Shown in pieces: positions 1 to 8,406 of a stretch of DNA of 64,000 nt; position 1 is the first letter of the stretch; every line of letters begins with the position of its first letter. The notes beneath the pieces are model-generated. The model had not been told where the DNA came from, did no database searches, and saw only the letters and a program-made list of their open reading frames with translations. The DNA is taken from the NCBI RefSeq assembly GCF_014191495.1, contig NZ_JACHWR010000006.1, positions 1 through 64,000 of the forward strand, read 5' to 3'. A program made the position numbers and the translations under genes. This DNA comes from Nocardioides soli (GTDB lineage Bacteria > Actinomycetota > Actinomycetes > Propionibacteriales > Nocardioidaceae).

Positions 1-442
1 CCTGCGCGTGCAGCTCGCTCGCGATCTGCCGGTACGACGTGGTGCTCGCCGTGATCATCGCGTCGATCGCGACACCGACCCGGCGGGCCGCCTCCTGGAC
101 CTCGCCGGCGGTCAGCGCACCCGTGCCCCCGAGCAGCCGGGTCAGCAGCACCCGCTCGGCGTTGTGCCACGAGCCGACGACGCTCTCGATCGGCACACCC
201 TGGACGGCGCGCCGCTCGCTCAGCCGCCGGGCCGGCGCCAGCTCGGCGTCGTTCGGAGGGCGGCGGTCGATCACCGCCAGCAGGATGGACCGCATGCTGG
301 CGGTGATCGCCTCCGACAGCTCGGTGCGGTCCAGCATGCTCACCTCGTAGCCCGGGAGCCGCTCCCACACCGCGGCGGTCAGGTGCTCCGCGATCTGCTC
401 GTCGGTCGCCAGCAACTCCCGCGCACGTTGTGTGATGTCCAC
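1..442 (-). CDS. PucR/CdaR-type transcriptional regulator, N-terminal part (cut by window edge)
   Basis: The visible 147 residues begin at a GTG with a GGGAG box a few bases upstream. They form a mostly alpha-helical domain resembling the RsbRD-like N-terminal domain found on many actinobacterial PucR-family regulators (for example ELSEAITASM, then RRLSERRAVQGVPIESV). The C-terminal PucR helix-turn-helix would lie beyond base 1 and cannot be checked. The gene diverges from the M24 hydrolase/molybdenum hydroxylase operon, the usual position of a local regulator. Control of that operon is inferred. Family assignment rests on general pattern only. Confidence 0.6.
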   Translation of the reverse strand, partial: MDITQRARELLATDEQIAEHLTAAVWERLPGYEVSMLDRTELSEAITASMRSILLAVIDRRPPNDAELAPARRLSERRAVQGVPIESVVGSWHNAERVLLTRLLGGTGALTAGEVQEAARRVGVAIDAMITASTTSYRQIASELHAQ

Positions 443-579
443 AGTTCTCCCATGAATTTCTCGCCAGGATCCACGTATCTCAACAAGATGCTAGTGGCCA
501 AGATCATCCTCATGATTGTTCAGGCCACGACCGGCCGCCGCTCCGCCGGTGCCGGCTCCGGGGACCCGGTGGTCGACGG
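443..579. promoter_or_regulatory. Divergent promoter region, regulator / M24-Mo hydroxylase operon
   Basis: This 137-base gap separates two divergent genes. Bases 455-525 are clearly more A+T-rich than the surroundings, as expected for promoters. A short inverted repeat, ATCAT-CCTC-ATGAT, lies inside that stretch and could be a regulator site. I could not assign -35/-10 boxes with confidence. Confidence 0.45.
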
Positions 580-1812
580 ATGACCGCCCTGCCGCAGCAC
601 GCCTCGATCGCCGTCGACGCGCCGACGCCCACCCTCCCGACGCGTCCGGTCGTCGACCAGCAGGCGCTGGCCACCGCCCGCCGGGACCGGCTGCGTCGCG
701 TCATCGACGAGATCGGCGTCCACGCGCTGGTGCTGCTGACCCCCGACGCGGTGCAGTACGCCACCGGCTACCGCTCCGTCGGCGCCGGCCTGTACGCGAC
801 CCACCGGATGGCCGCGATCCTGACCGCCGACGACTGCTGGCTGGTCTGCCCCGCGGGCGACGCGGGCGCCGCCGTCGACGCCGGCCTCCCCATCGAGCGC
901 ATCGTCCCCTTCGGGACCTTCTTCTTCGAGAGCGTCGACCGCTCCCCGCTGAGCGAGAACGTCGGGCGCCACCCCCACCTCGAGGCGGCGGTCCGGTACG
1001 TCGTCGGCGCCGTCGGGTCGGTCGGCTCCGGCGTCATGCGGTGGGGTGTCGACGGCCTGTCGACCAGCCACGAGTTCGGCGACCGGGTCAGCCTCGTCGA
1101 CGCCACCGACGCGGTCGCGCGAGCGCGCCGGGAGAAGCTGCCCGCCGAGGTCGACCTGCTCCGGTACGCCGCGCTCCTGACCGAGGCCGCCATGGCCTCG
1201 GCGGTCGCGCACGCCGGCGCCGGCATGACCGAGAAGGAGATCGCCGACCACGTCGCGGGCGTCATGGTCGCCGGCGGGGGCGAGCCGCGGTTCGTGGTCT
1301 CCGGGACCGGGACCCGCTCGGCGCTCTCTGACAGCTTCGCCTCGGGGCGGACCTGGCAGCCCGGGGAGATCCTCCGCTTCGACGCCGGATGCGTCGTCGA
1401 CGGCTACTGGTCCGACCTGGGCCGCACGGTCGTGCTCGACACGCCCTCGCAGGTCCAGCTCGTGCGGTACGAGGCGATCCTGGCCGGCCAGGAGGCGGCG
1501 TTCGAGCTGACGAGGAGCGGAGCGACCGGACGCTCCCTGTTCGAGGCCGCGGTGCGCACCGTCAACGCGCGCGGCCTGCCGTACCGCCGGCAGCACTGCG
1601 GCCACGGCATCGGGCTGTCGATCTACGAGCGGCCGAGCGTGTCACCCGCGGGTGACGCGCCGATCCCCGTCGGTAGCACGCTGTGCATCGAGACGCCGTA
1701 CTACGAGCTCGGCTGGGGCGGGATGATGGTGGAGGACACCGTTCTGGTCACCGAATCCGGTTACGAGCGCCTCAACGAAACCGACCGGCGGCTCTGGGTC
1801 GCCGAGGCCTGA
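580..1812 (+). CDS. M24 family metallopeptidase / Xaa-Pro dipeptidase-like hydrolase
   Basis: This 410-residue protein has a creatinase-type N-terminal domain and a C-terminal pita-bread fold. The five metal ligands of M24 enzymes are all recognisable: Asp in FDAG, Asp in WSDLGRT, His in HGIGLSIYERP, Glu in CIETPYYE and Glu in MVEDTVLV. It is therefore probably an active two-metal hydrolase of a peptide or another C-N bond; true creatinases lack these ligands. It is the first gene of the operon, 17 bases before the CoxG-like gene. The position suggests it hydrolyses the imported substrate or an intermediate, but the substrate is unknown. The ATG at 580 is the natural start. Confidence 0.85.
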   Translation: MTALPQHASIAVDAPTPTLPTRPVVDQQALATARRDRLRRVIDEIGVHALVLLTPDAVQYATGYRSVGAGLYATHRMAAILTADDCWLVCPAGDAGAAVDAGLPIERIVPFGTFFFESVDRSPLSENVGRHPHLEAAVRYVVGAVGSVGSGVMRWGVDGLSTSHEFGDRVSLVDATDAVARARREKLPAEVDLLRYAALLTEAAMASAVAHAGAGMTEKEIADHVAGVMVAGGGEPRFVVSGTGTRSALSDSFASGRTWQPGEILRFDAGCVVDGYWSDLGRTVVLDTPSQVQLVRYEAILAGQEAAFELTRSGATGRSLFEAAVRTVNARGLPYRRQHCGHGIGLSIYERPSVSPAGDAPIPVGSTLCIETPYYELGWGGMMVEDTVLVTESGYERLNETDRRLWVAEA

Positions 1813-1829
1813 GACGGAACGGAGATCCG

Positions 1830-2513
1830 ATGATCATCACCAACGACTTCGAGGTCGGGGCACCGCTCGACCGGGCCTGGCCGGTGCTGCTGGACATCCC
1901 GCGGGTCGCCCGCTGTCTCCCGGGCGCCCAGCTCGAGTCGAGCGACGGCGCCGTCCACCGCGGGCGGATGAGCGCCAAGATCGGACCGATCAGCGCGACG
2001 TACGCCGGCACCGCGACCGTCCTCGAGATCGACGACGACGCCCACGTCGTCGTGATGCGGCTGGAGGCTCGGGAGGCACGGGGTCAGGGGAACGCGAACG
2101 CCGTCCTCACGATGCGCCTGGCCGGCGGCGACGACTCCACCCGGATCTCCGTCGAGACCGACCTCAAGATGACCGGCGCGCACGCCCAGTTCGGGCGCGG
2201 CATCCTCCAGTCCGTCGCGGGCGCGATGATCACGAGGTTCGCCGCGAACCTGGAGGCCGAGATCAGCGGCGCCGGACCGGACGCCGCGCCGGCCGAGGAC
2301 GCACCCGCGGCGCAGGCCACCCCGGCTCCCACGGCCGGCGGCGCTCCGCTCGACGTCGCGAGCCTGCTCCCCGCGCTCCCGATCCCGGCCCTCGGCCGGA
2401 CGGCGGTCGTCGCCGTGGCCGGCCTGGCCGTCGGCCTCCTGCTCGGCCGCCGCAAGCGGTCCGGCGTCACCGTGCACCTGCACTTCCACCCGACGAGCGT
2501 GACGAAGCCGTGA
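1830..2513 (+). CDS. CoxG-like SRPBCC family protein with C-terminal membrane anchor
   Basis: This 227-residue protein starts IITNDFEVGAPLDRAWPVL, typical of CoxG (carbon monoxide dehydrogenase subunit G) proteins with a START/SRPBCC fold. A low-complexity Ala/Pro linker (about residues 150-180) leads to a hydrophobic segment (VVAVAGLAVGLLLG) followed by RRKR, a likely membrane anchor with the domain inside the cell. In CO oxidisers CoxG helps attach the enzyme to the membrane, so here it may recruit the hydroxylase encoded next. A GGAG lies just upstream of the ATG, and the stop overlaps the next GTG. Confidence 0.8.
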   Translation: MIITNDFEVGAPLDRAWPVLLDIPRVARCLPGAQLESSDGAVHRGRMSAKIGPISATYAGTATVLEIDDDAHVVVMRLEAREARGQGNANAVLTMRLAGGDDSTRISVETDLKMTGAHAQFGRGILQSVAGAMITRFAANLEAEISGAGPDAAPAEDAPAAQATPAPTAGGAPLDVASLLPALPIPALGRTAVVAVAGLAVGLLLGRRKRSGVTVHLHFHPTSVTKP

Positions 2514-3406
2514 AGCCCCCGCCGTTCGACTACACCGCGCCGCGCTCGCTGGGGGAGGCCCTCCGCGCGCTGGCCGACGCCGCCGGCGACGGCAAGGTGA
2601 TCGCGGGCGGACAGAGCCTCGTGCCGCTGATGAACTTCCGCTTCGCCCGGCCGGGCCTGCTCGTCGACGTCAACCGGATCCCCGAGCTCACCGGCATCCG
2701 CCGCCGCGACGGCGAGCTGCGCATCGGCGCCACGACCCGGCAGGCGGACGCCGAGCAGTCCGGCATCATCGCCCGGGGCTGGCCCCTGCTCCGCCAGGCG
2801 CTCCCCCACGTCGCGCACCAGCAGATCCGCAACCGCGGCACCGTCGGCGGCTCCGTCGCCCACGCCGACCCGGCGGCCGAGATCTGCTCCGTGCTGCTGG
2901 CGTACGGCGGACGGGTCGAGGTCGCCTCGGTGCGCGGCGTGCGCGAGATCGACGCCTCGGACCTCTTCGTCGGGCAGTTCGTGACGACGATCGAGGCCGA
3001 CGAGATCCTGACCGCCGTCGTCGTGCCCCCGCCGCCGGCCGGCACCGGGACGGCGTTCCACGAAGTCGCCCGCCGGCACGGCGACTTCGCCCTCGCCGGC
3101 GCCGCCGCCGCCGTCACCACCGACGACCGGGGGCGGTGCGAGCGCGCCTCGCTGTGCCTGCTCGGAGCGGCCCCGACCCCGATCCGCCGCGCGGCCGCCG
3201 AAGCGCACCTCGTGGGCAACGAGCTCACCGACGCGGTGCTGGCCGAGGCGGTCGCGCTCGCCACCGCCGACATCGAGCCGCCCTCCGACGTGCACGGCAG
3301 CTCGGCGTACCGCACGAGAGCGGCCCGGGAGATGGCCGCCCGGGCCCTGACCGAGGCGTTCGCGCGGTCCGCCCGCGACCGGGGCCAGAGGAAGGAGGCG
3401 TCGTGA
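2510..3406 (+). CDS. Molybdenum hydroxylase, FAD-binding medium subunit (CoxM/XdhB-like)
   Basis: This 298-residue protein shows the FAD-binding motifs of the xanthine dehydrogenase/CO dehydrogenase medium subunit: IAGGQSLVPLMNFR near residue 32 and IRNRGTVGGSVAHADPAAE near residue 107. The medium subunit takes electrons from the iron-sulfur subunit and passes them to an acceptor. Order and overlaps (GTGA with CoxG upstream, GTGA with the iron-sulfur gene downstream) imply translational coupling of the complex. Length is normal for the family. Confidence 0.92.
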   Translation: MKPPPFDYTAPRSLGEALRALADAAGDGKVIAGGQSLVPLMNFRFARPGLLVDVNRIPELTGIRRRDGELRIGATTRQADAEQSGIIARGWPLLRQALPHVAHQQIRNRGTVGGSVAHADPAAEICSVLLAYGGRVEVASVRGVREIDASDLFVGQFVTTIEADEILTAVVVPPPPAGTGTAFHEVARRHGDFALAGAAAAVTTDDRGRCERASLCLLGAAPTPIRRAAAEAHLVGNELTDAVLAEAVALATADIEPPSDVHGSSAYRTRAAREMAARALTEAFARSARDRGQRKEAS

Positions 3407-3948
3407 GAGTCGAGATCAACCTCAACGGGAAGCCCTTCGCCGCCGACGTCGAGCCGCGCATGCTGCTCTCGGACTTCATCCGCCACGAGGCGTGCCTGAC
3501 CGGCACCCACGTCGGCTGCGAACAGGGTGGCTGCGGCGCCTGCACCATCCAGGTCGACGGTCGCGCGGTCCGTTCCTGCCTGCTCTTCGCGATCCAGGTC
3601 GACGGCTCGACCGTGCGGACCGTCGAGGCGCTGAGCGACGAGCGCGACGGCGCACTGCACCCGCTGCAGGAGGCGTTCCGGGAGTGCCACGGCCTGCAGT
3701 GCGGCTTCTGCACCCCGGGATTCCTGATGAGCCTGGAGCCCGCGCTGGCGAGCGGCCCGCTCGACGACGAGCAGGCGATCCGCGACGCCATCAGCGGCAA
3801 CATCTGCCGGTGCACCGGCTACGCGGGCATCGTCGACGCCGTCCGGCACGCCTCGAACACGATCTGGAACGACCCCGACATCGGCACGGTCGACGACCTC
3901 GGGTCGCTGGGCGAGGACGCGCCTCGGTCGGGAGCCGGCGATGAGTGA
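3403..3948 (+). CDS. Molybdenum hydroxylase, [2Fe-2S] small subunit (CoxS/XdhC-like)
   Basis: The 181-residue small subunit has both iron-sulfur clusters. The plant-type ferredoxin domain has C39, C44, C47 and C59 (CEQGGCGAC). The helical domain has C100 and C103 (CGFC) with C135 and C137 (CRC). It carries electrons from the molybdenum site to FAD. I chose the GTG at 3403, behind a GGAGG and overlapping the upstream stop; longer in-frame extensions lack family similarity. The tail after about residue 150 is longer than in many homologues and acidic. Confidence 0.93.
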   Translation: MRVEINLNGKPFAADVEPRMLLSDFIRHEACLTGTHVGCEQGGCGACTIQVDGRAVRSCLLFAIQVDGSTVRTVEALSDERDGALHPLQEAFRECHGLQCGFCTPGFLMSLEPALASGPLDDEQAIRDAISGNICRCTGYAGIVDAVRHASNTIWNDPDIGTVDDLGSLGEDAPRSGAGDE

Positions 3949-6346
3949 GATGATCCCCCGCCTGGTCGGCCAGCGCGTCAAGCGGGTCGAGGACCCCCGG
4001 CTGCTCACGGGTCGCGGCGAGTACGTCGACGACGTCCACCTGCCGCGGATGCTCCACGTCGCACTCCTGCGCAGCTCGGTCGCCCACGCGCGGATCGTCG
4101 GCATCGACACCGCGGCGGCCGCCGAGCTGCCCGGCGTGCATCTGGTGGTGACGGCCGACGACCTGCGCGACCGGGTGCAGCCGATCGTCTGCGACATCCT
4201 GCCGCCGGGCGCCTGGCAGACGAGCGCGTACCCGATCCTCGCCGACGGCAAGGTCCGGTTCGTCGGCGAGCCCGTCGTCGCCGTGGTCGCGGACAGCCGC
4301 TACGTCGCGGAGGACGCGCTCGAGGCGATCGGGGTCTCCTACGAGGAGCTCCCTCCGGTGATGACCGTGACGGCCGCGGAGGCGGGTCCCGAGACCCAGG
4401 TGCACGAGGCCTGGGACGAGGCGTGGTTCACCCACAAGCAGCTCCGCGTCGGCGACATCGACCGGGTCTTCGCGGAGGCGGCCGGGGTGACCCGCCGCTC
4501 GGTCGAGGTCGGTCGCCACACCGGCATGCCGCTCGAGACCCGGGCGATCATCGCCGACTACAACCCGTCGAGCAACGCGCTCACCGTGCACATGACGACC
4601 CAGATGCCGCACATCATGCGCACCGGCCTGGCCGACCACCTCGGCATGCCGGAGCACCAGATCCGCGTCATCTCCAAGGACGTCGGCGGCGGGTTCGGGG
4701 TCAAGGCCGAGCTCTACCCCGAGGACATCCTCGTGTCCCACCTGGCCACCCGGCTCGGGCGCCCGGTCAGCTGGGTCGAGGACCGACGCGAGCACCTGCT
4801 CGGCACGATCCACGCCCGCGAGCACTTCTACGAGCTCGAGGCCGCGTGGGACGAGAGCGGCCGCATCCTCGCCGTCCGCGCGGAGATCCGGGTCGACGGC
4901 GGCGCGTACTCCGTCTACCCCTACAGCGCCTCCATGGAGCCCGGGATGGCGATGGGCGTGCTGACCGGCATGTACGACGTACCGGTCTACCACGCCGACT
5001 CCTGGGCGATCGCCACCAACAAGACCCCCCTCGGTCCGTACCGGGGCGTGGCCCGGCCCTCCGCGTGCTTCGCCATGGAGCGGCTCATGGACGCGGTCGC
5101 CCACGACACCGGCATCGACCCGCTCGAGCTGCGCCGGCGCAACCTCGTCCGGGCCGACCAGATGCCGCACACCACGCCGTCGGGCCTCGAGTACGACAGC
5201 GGCGACTTCGAGGCCACCTTCCGCAAGGCCGCCGAGATCCTCGACTACGACGCCACGCGCGAGCAGCAGGAGGAGCTGCGCGGCGAGGGGCGCTACCTGG
5301 GCATCGGGGTCGGGAGCTACGTCGAGCAGACGGCGCACGGCGCGGCCGAGTTCGTGAAGCGCGGCCTGCCGGTCATCTTCGGCTACGACACGAGCCGGAT
5401 CCGCATCGACGCCTCCGGGAACGTCCTGGTGCACCCGACCTCGCACTCCCACGGGCAGGGTCACGAGACGACGATCGCCCAGGTCGTCGCCGACGCGCTC
5501 GGCATCGAGATCGAGCGGATCCGGGTCGTGTACGGCGACACCCAGGACGTGGCGTACGGCAGCGGCACGCTCGGGAGCCGGAGCATGGTCATGGCCGGCG
5601 GCGCCGCCCACCTCGCCGCGGTCGAGCTCCGCGACCGACTGGTCCGGATCGCCGCGCACAACCTGGAGGTCGACCCCGGTGACCTCGAGGTCGCCGACGG
5701 CGAGGTCCGGGTCAAGGGGTCGCCCGCGACCGCGGTCGCCATCACCGAGATCGCGCGGTGGGCGCACCACCGGCCCGAGCGGATCCCGAGCGACCTGGAG
5801 CCCACCCTCGAGGTGACCTCCAGCTACGGAGCGCCGCCGGGGACCGGTGCGTTCTCCCACGCGGTGCACATGGCGCTGGTCGAGGTCGACCCGGCACTCG
5901 GGACCGTCCAGGTGCTGCGCTACGTCGTCGCCGAGGACTGCGGCCGGATCGTGAACCCGATGATCGTCGACGGCCAGGTCACCGGCGGCGTCGCGCAGGG
6001 TCTCGGTGGCGCGCTCCTCGAGGAGATCGTGCACGACGCGGAGGGGCAGCCGCTGACCACGTCGCTGCTCGACTACCTCTGGCCGACCGCGCACGACGTC
6101 CCCTTCGTCGAGATCGGCCATCTCGAAAGCCTCTCGCCCTTCACCATCGGCGGCATCAAGGGCATGGGAGAAGGCGGCGCCATCGCACCGGGTGCGGTGA
6201 TCGCCGGCGCAGTTGAGGACGCCATGCGTCCACTCGGGGGCGGATTCGTCCGCAAGGTCCCGCTCACCCCGGAGCGGGTGCTCAACCTACTGAACGTCGA
6301 CCCGACCGGGCGCGTTCCGGAATCCCATGAGGAGAACCAGAAATGA
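3941..6346 (+). CDS. Molybdenum hydroxylase, molybdopterin-binding large subunit (CoxL-like, not a true CO dehydrogenase)
   Basis: This 801-residue large subunit opens with the family signature RVEDPRLLTGRGEYVDD. It has a molybdopterin-binding GGGFGVKAE, an active-site loop PYRGVARP (residues 366-373) and the catalytic Glu in MGEGGAIAPG (E744). Form I CO dehydrogenases carry AYRCSFR, with the copper-binding Cys, at that loop. Its absence argues for hydroxylation of an organic substrate, typically at a carbon next to ring nitrogen or on an aldehyde. It overlaps the small-subunit gene by 8 bases and the transporter lipoprotein gene by ATGA, tying import to hydroxylation. Confidence 0.93.
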   Translation: MSEMIPRLVGQRVKRVEDPRLLTGRGEYVDDVHLPRMLHVALLRSSVAHARIVGIDTAAAAELPGVHLVVTADDLRDRVQPIVCDILPPGAWQTSAYPILADGKVRFVGEPVVAVVADSRYVAEDALEAIGVSYEELPPVMTVTAAEAGPETQVHEAWDEAWFTHKQLRVGDIDRVFAEAAGVTRRSVEVGRHTGMPLETRAIIADYNPSSNALTVHMTTQMPHIMRTGLADHLGMPEHQIRVISKDVGGGFGVKAELYPEDILVSHLATRLGRPVSWVEDRREHLLGTIHAREHFYELEAAWDESGRILAVRAEIRVDGGAYSVYPYSASMEPGMAMGVLTGMYDVPVYHADSWAIATNKTPLGPYRGVARPSACFAMERLMDAVAHDTGIDPLELRRRNLVRADQMPHTTPSGLEYDSGDFEATFRKAAEILDYDATREQQEELRGEGRYLGIGVGSYVEQTAHGAAEFVKRGLPVIFGYDTSRIRIDASGNVLVHPTSHSHGQGHETTIAQVVADALGIEIERIRVVYGDTQDVAYGSGTLGSRSMVMAGGAAHLAAVELRDRLVRIAAHNLEVDPGDLEVADGEVRVKGSPATAVAITEIARWAHHRPERIPSDLEPTLEVTSSYGAPPGTGAFSHAVHMALVEVDPALGTVQVLRYVVAEDCGRIVNPMIVDGQVTGGVAQGLGGALLEEIVHDAEGQPLTTSLLDYLWPTAHDVPFVEIGHLESLSPFTIGGIKGMGEGGAIAPGAVIAGAVEDAMRPLGGGFVRKVPLTPERVLNLLNVDPTGRVPESHEENQK

Positions 6347-7509
6347 AGCTCAACCGCACTCTGTGTCTCACGGCCGTCGCCACGCTGGCGAGCGCGATGA
6401 CGCTGGCCGGCTGCAGCGACGCCGGCGGTTCCGGTGACAGCGACACGTACAAGATCGGGATGCTGGCGGCCCTGTCCGGACCGTCGGCCCAGGCCGGACA
6501 GCACCAGCGCGACGGCGCCCAGGCCGCGGTCGACGCCATCAACGCCGCCGGCGGCGTCAACGGCCGCGACCTCAAGCTCGTGGTCCGCGACGACGCGGGC
6601 AACCCGAACACCGCGGTGAGCGGGTTCAACGACCTGATCCGCGACCAGAGCGTGATCGGCATGTTCGGCTCCACCTTCGGCGCCGCGACCCTCGCCATCA
6701 AGCCGCTGCTGGCGCGCAACAAGATCGCCGTGCTGGCCCCCAACACCACGCACGAGGTCACCAACCCGGTCGACGAGTGGCTCTTCCGGGGCATCATCTC
6801 CGCGCAGACCGAGGTCGAGGCCGTGGTCGACCTGCTCCAGCAGGCGGGTCTCACGAAGGTCGCGATCCTCCACTCGACCGACGCCTACGGCGCCCAGGGA
6901 GGCAAGCTCCTCAGCGAGAGCGACCTCGACGTCGTCGCCGTCGAGGAGATGGAGGCCGACGCCACCGACGTCACCACGCAGCTGACCCGGATCAAGGCCA
7001 AGCAGCCCGACGCGCTCCTCGTCTGGTCCATCACCCCGGGTGCGGGCCTGGTGCTCAAGAACGCCGGGCAGGTCGGGCTCAACATCCCCATGCTCAGCGG
7101 CGTCGTGGGCCCGACCGCCGGCAACCTGACCGCGGCCGGCAAGTCCTCGGTGCTCGAGCACTGGCTCAACGTCGGCCTCATCGACCCCGCGAACCCGCTG
7201 CCGCGCCAGGAGGACGCGATCGCGACGCTCAAGAAGGCCCACAGCGACTACGAGCCCGACGTCTATTCCGTGACCGGGTACGCCGGCATCGACCTGATCG
7301 CCCAGGCCCTCGAGGACGCCGGCGACGACGCCGACCGCGAGTCGCTGCGCGACTCCCTGGAGAGCCTGCAGGACGTCGACACGGTCGCCGGCACGTTCAG
7401 CTACTCCGCGGACAACCACGACGGCGTCGGCATCGACAGCGTCGTCTGGCTCGCCGTCGAGGACGGCACCTACCGCCGCGTCGACGACCCGATCTCGGTC
7501 CTCGACTGA
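6343..7509 (+). CDS. livJ: Branched-chain-type ABC transporter, substrate-binding lipoprotein
   Basis: A 388-residue Peripla_BP_6 family protein. A lipoprotein signal is clear: basic KLNR, a hydrophobic stretch, then LAGC with the lipid-modified Cys near residue 26. The mature start YKIGMLAALSGPSAQAGQ is typical of Leu/Ile/Val-binding proteins, a family that also binds aromatic acids, amides and urea. It is the first gene of a complete livJHMGF set. Its coupling to the hydroxylase operon suggests the ligand is the catabolised compound rather than an amino acid. Confidence 0.92.
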   Translation: MKLNRTLCLTAVATLASAMTLAGCSDAGGSGDSDTYKIGMLAALSGPSAQAGQHQRDGAQAAVDAINAAGGVNGRDLKLVVRDDAGNPNTAVSGFNDLIRDQSVIGMFGSTFGAATLAIKPLLARNKIAVLAPNTTHEVTNPVDEWLFRGIISAQTEVEAVVDLLQQAGLTKVAILHSTDAYGAQGGKLLSESDLDVVAVEEMEADATDVTTQLTRIKAKQPDALLVWSITPGAGLVLKNAGQVGLNIPMLSGVVGPTAGNLTAAGKSSVLEHWLNVGLIDPANPLPRQEDAIATLKKAHSDYEPDVYSVTGYAGIDLIAQALEDAGDDADRESLRDSLESLQDVDTVAGTFSYSADNHDGVGIDSVVWLAVEDGTYRRVDDPISVLD

Positions 7510-7533
7510 TCCGACGATTCGGAGACCACCACC

Positions 7534-8403
7534 ATGGACCAAGCCATCCAGTTCACGCTGGCCGGCCTCACGACCGGCAGCATCTACGCCCTGATCGCCC
7601 TGGGCTTCACGCTGACCTACAACTCCAGCGGAGTCGTGAACTTCGCGCAGGGAGAGTTCGTCATGCTGGGCGGGTTCCTCGCCGTCGCGCTCTACCTCAC
7701 GGGCCTGCCGCTCGGCCTCGCCGCCGTCGGTGCGGTGATCGGGTCGGCCCTGATCGCCGGGATCGTGCACCTGCTGACGCTCTCCCGGGTCCCGAAACTC
7801 GACACCTTCGGACTCCTGATGGTCACCGTCGGCATCGCGATCGTGCTGCGCACCCTCATGCTCCTGGTCTGGGGCAGCGAGGAGCGCTCGCTGCCCGCCT
7901 TCACCGACGGTGAGTCCATCCACGTCCTGGGCGGCACCATGCCGCCGCAGGCGCTCTGGGTGATCGGGACGGCGCTCGTCGCGATGCCGCTGCTGTACGT
8001 CTTCTTCACCCGGACACGCATCGGCGACGCGATGATGGCGGCCTCCGACAACCGCACGGGCGCCAAGATCGTGGGCATCCGCACCAACCGGGTCGCGCTG
8101 TTCGCGTTCATGCTCGGTGCCGGGCTCGCCGCCCTCGGCGGCGTGCTCATCGCGCCGATCACCACGATCAGCTTCGCGCTCGGTCTGGAGTTCTCGGTCA
8201 AGGGCTTCACGGCGGCGGTCCTCGGCGGCTTCGGCAGCCCGGTGGGCGCCGTCGTCGGAGGGCTCTCCCTCGGCCTCATCGAGAAGTTCGGCGCGGGCTA
8301 CATCTCCACGGGCTACCAGGACCTCTTCGCGCTCGCGACCCTGCTCGTGATCCTGATCATCCTTCCCCGCGGGATCGTCGGATCCCGCGCCCTGGAGGCC
8401 TGA
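7534..8403 (+). CDS. livH: Branched-chain-type ABC transporter permease (LivH family)
   Basis: This 289-residue permease is almost entirely hydrophobic with about eight membrane segments. The LivH hallmark near the N-terminus (GSIYALIALGFTLTY, then VVNFAQGEFVMLGGF) is intact, and the cytoplasmic loop at about residues 175-185 (GIRTNRVALFAF) matches the ATPase-contact region. It lies 24 bases after the binding protein and 3 before the LivM-type permease. Confidence 0.93.
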   Translation: MDQAIQFTLAGLTTGSIYALIALGFTLTYNSSGVVNFAQGEFVMLGGFLAVALYLTGLPLGLAAVGAVIGSALIAGIVHLLTLSRVPKLDTFGLLMVTVGIAIVLRTLMLLVWGSEERSLPAFTDGESIHVLGGTMPPQALWVIGTALVAMPLLYVFFTRTRIGDAMMAASDNRTGAKIVGIRTNRVALFAFMLGAGLAALGGVLIAPITTISFALGLEFSVKGFTAAVLGGFGSPVGAVVGGLSLGLIEKFGAGYISTGYQDLFALATLLVILIILPRGIVGSRALEA

Positions 8404-8406
8404 GAC

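Noticed and set aside
580..1812. Creatinase
   Set aside because: The overall fold is shared, but all five metal ligands typical of metal-dependent M24 peptidases are present, unlike in creatinase.
3791..6121. Long minus-strand open frame opposite the large hydroxylase subunit
   Set aside because: Antisense artefact of very high G+C third positions; the plus-strand product is a clear CoxL-family protein.
3941..6346. Carbon monoxide dehydrogenase
   Set aside because: The copper-binding Cys loop AYRCSFR is absent; the loop reads PYRGVARP, so only the broader family is claimed.
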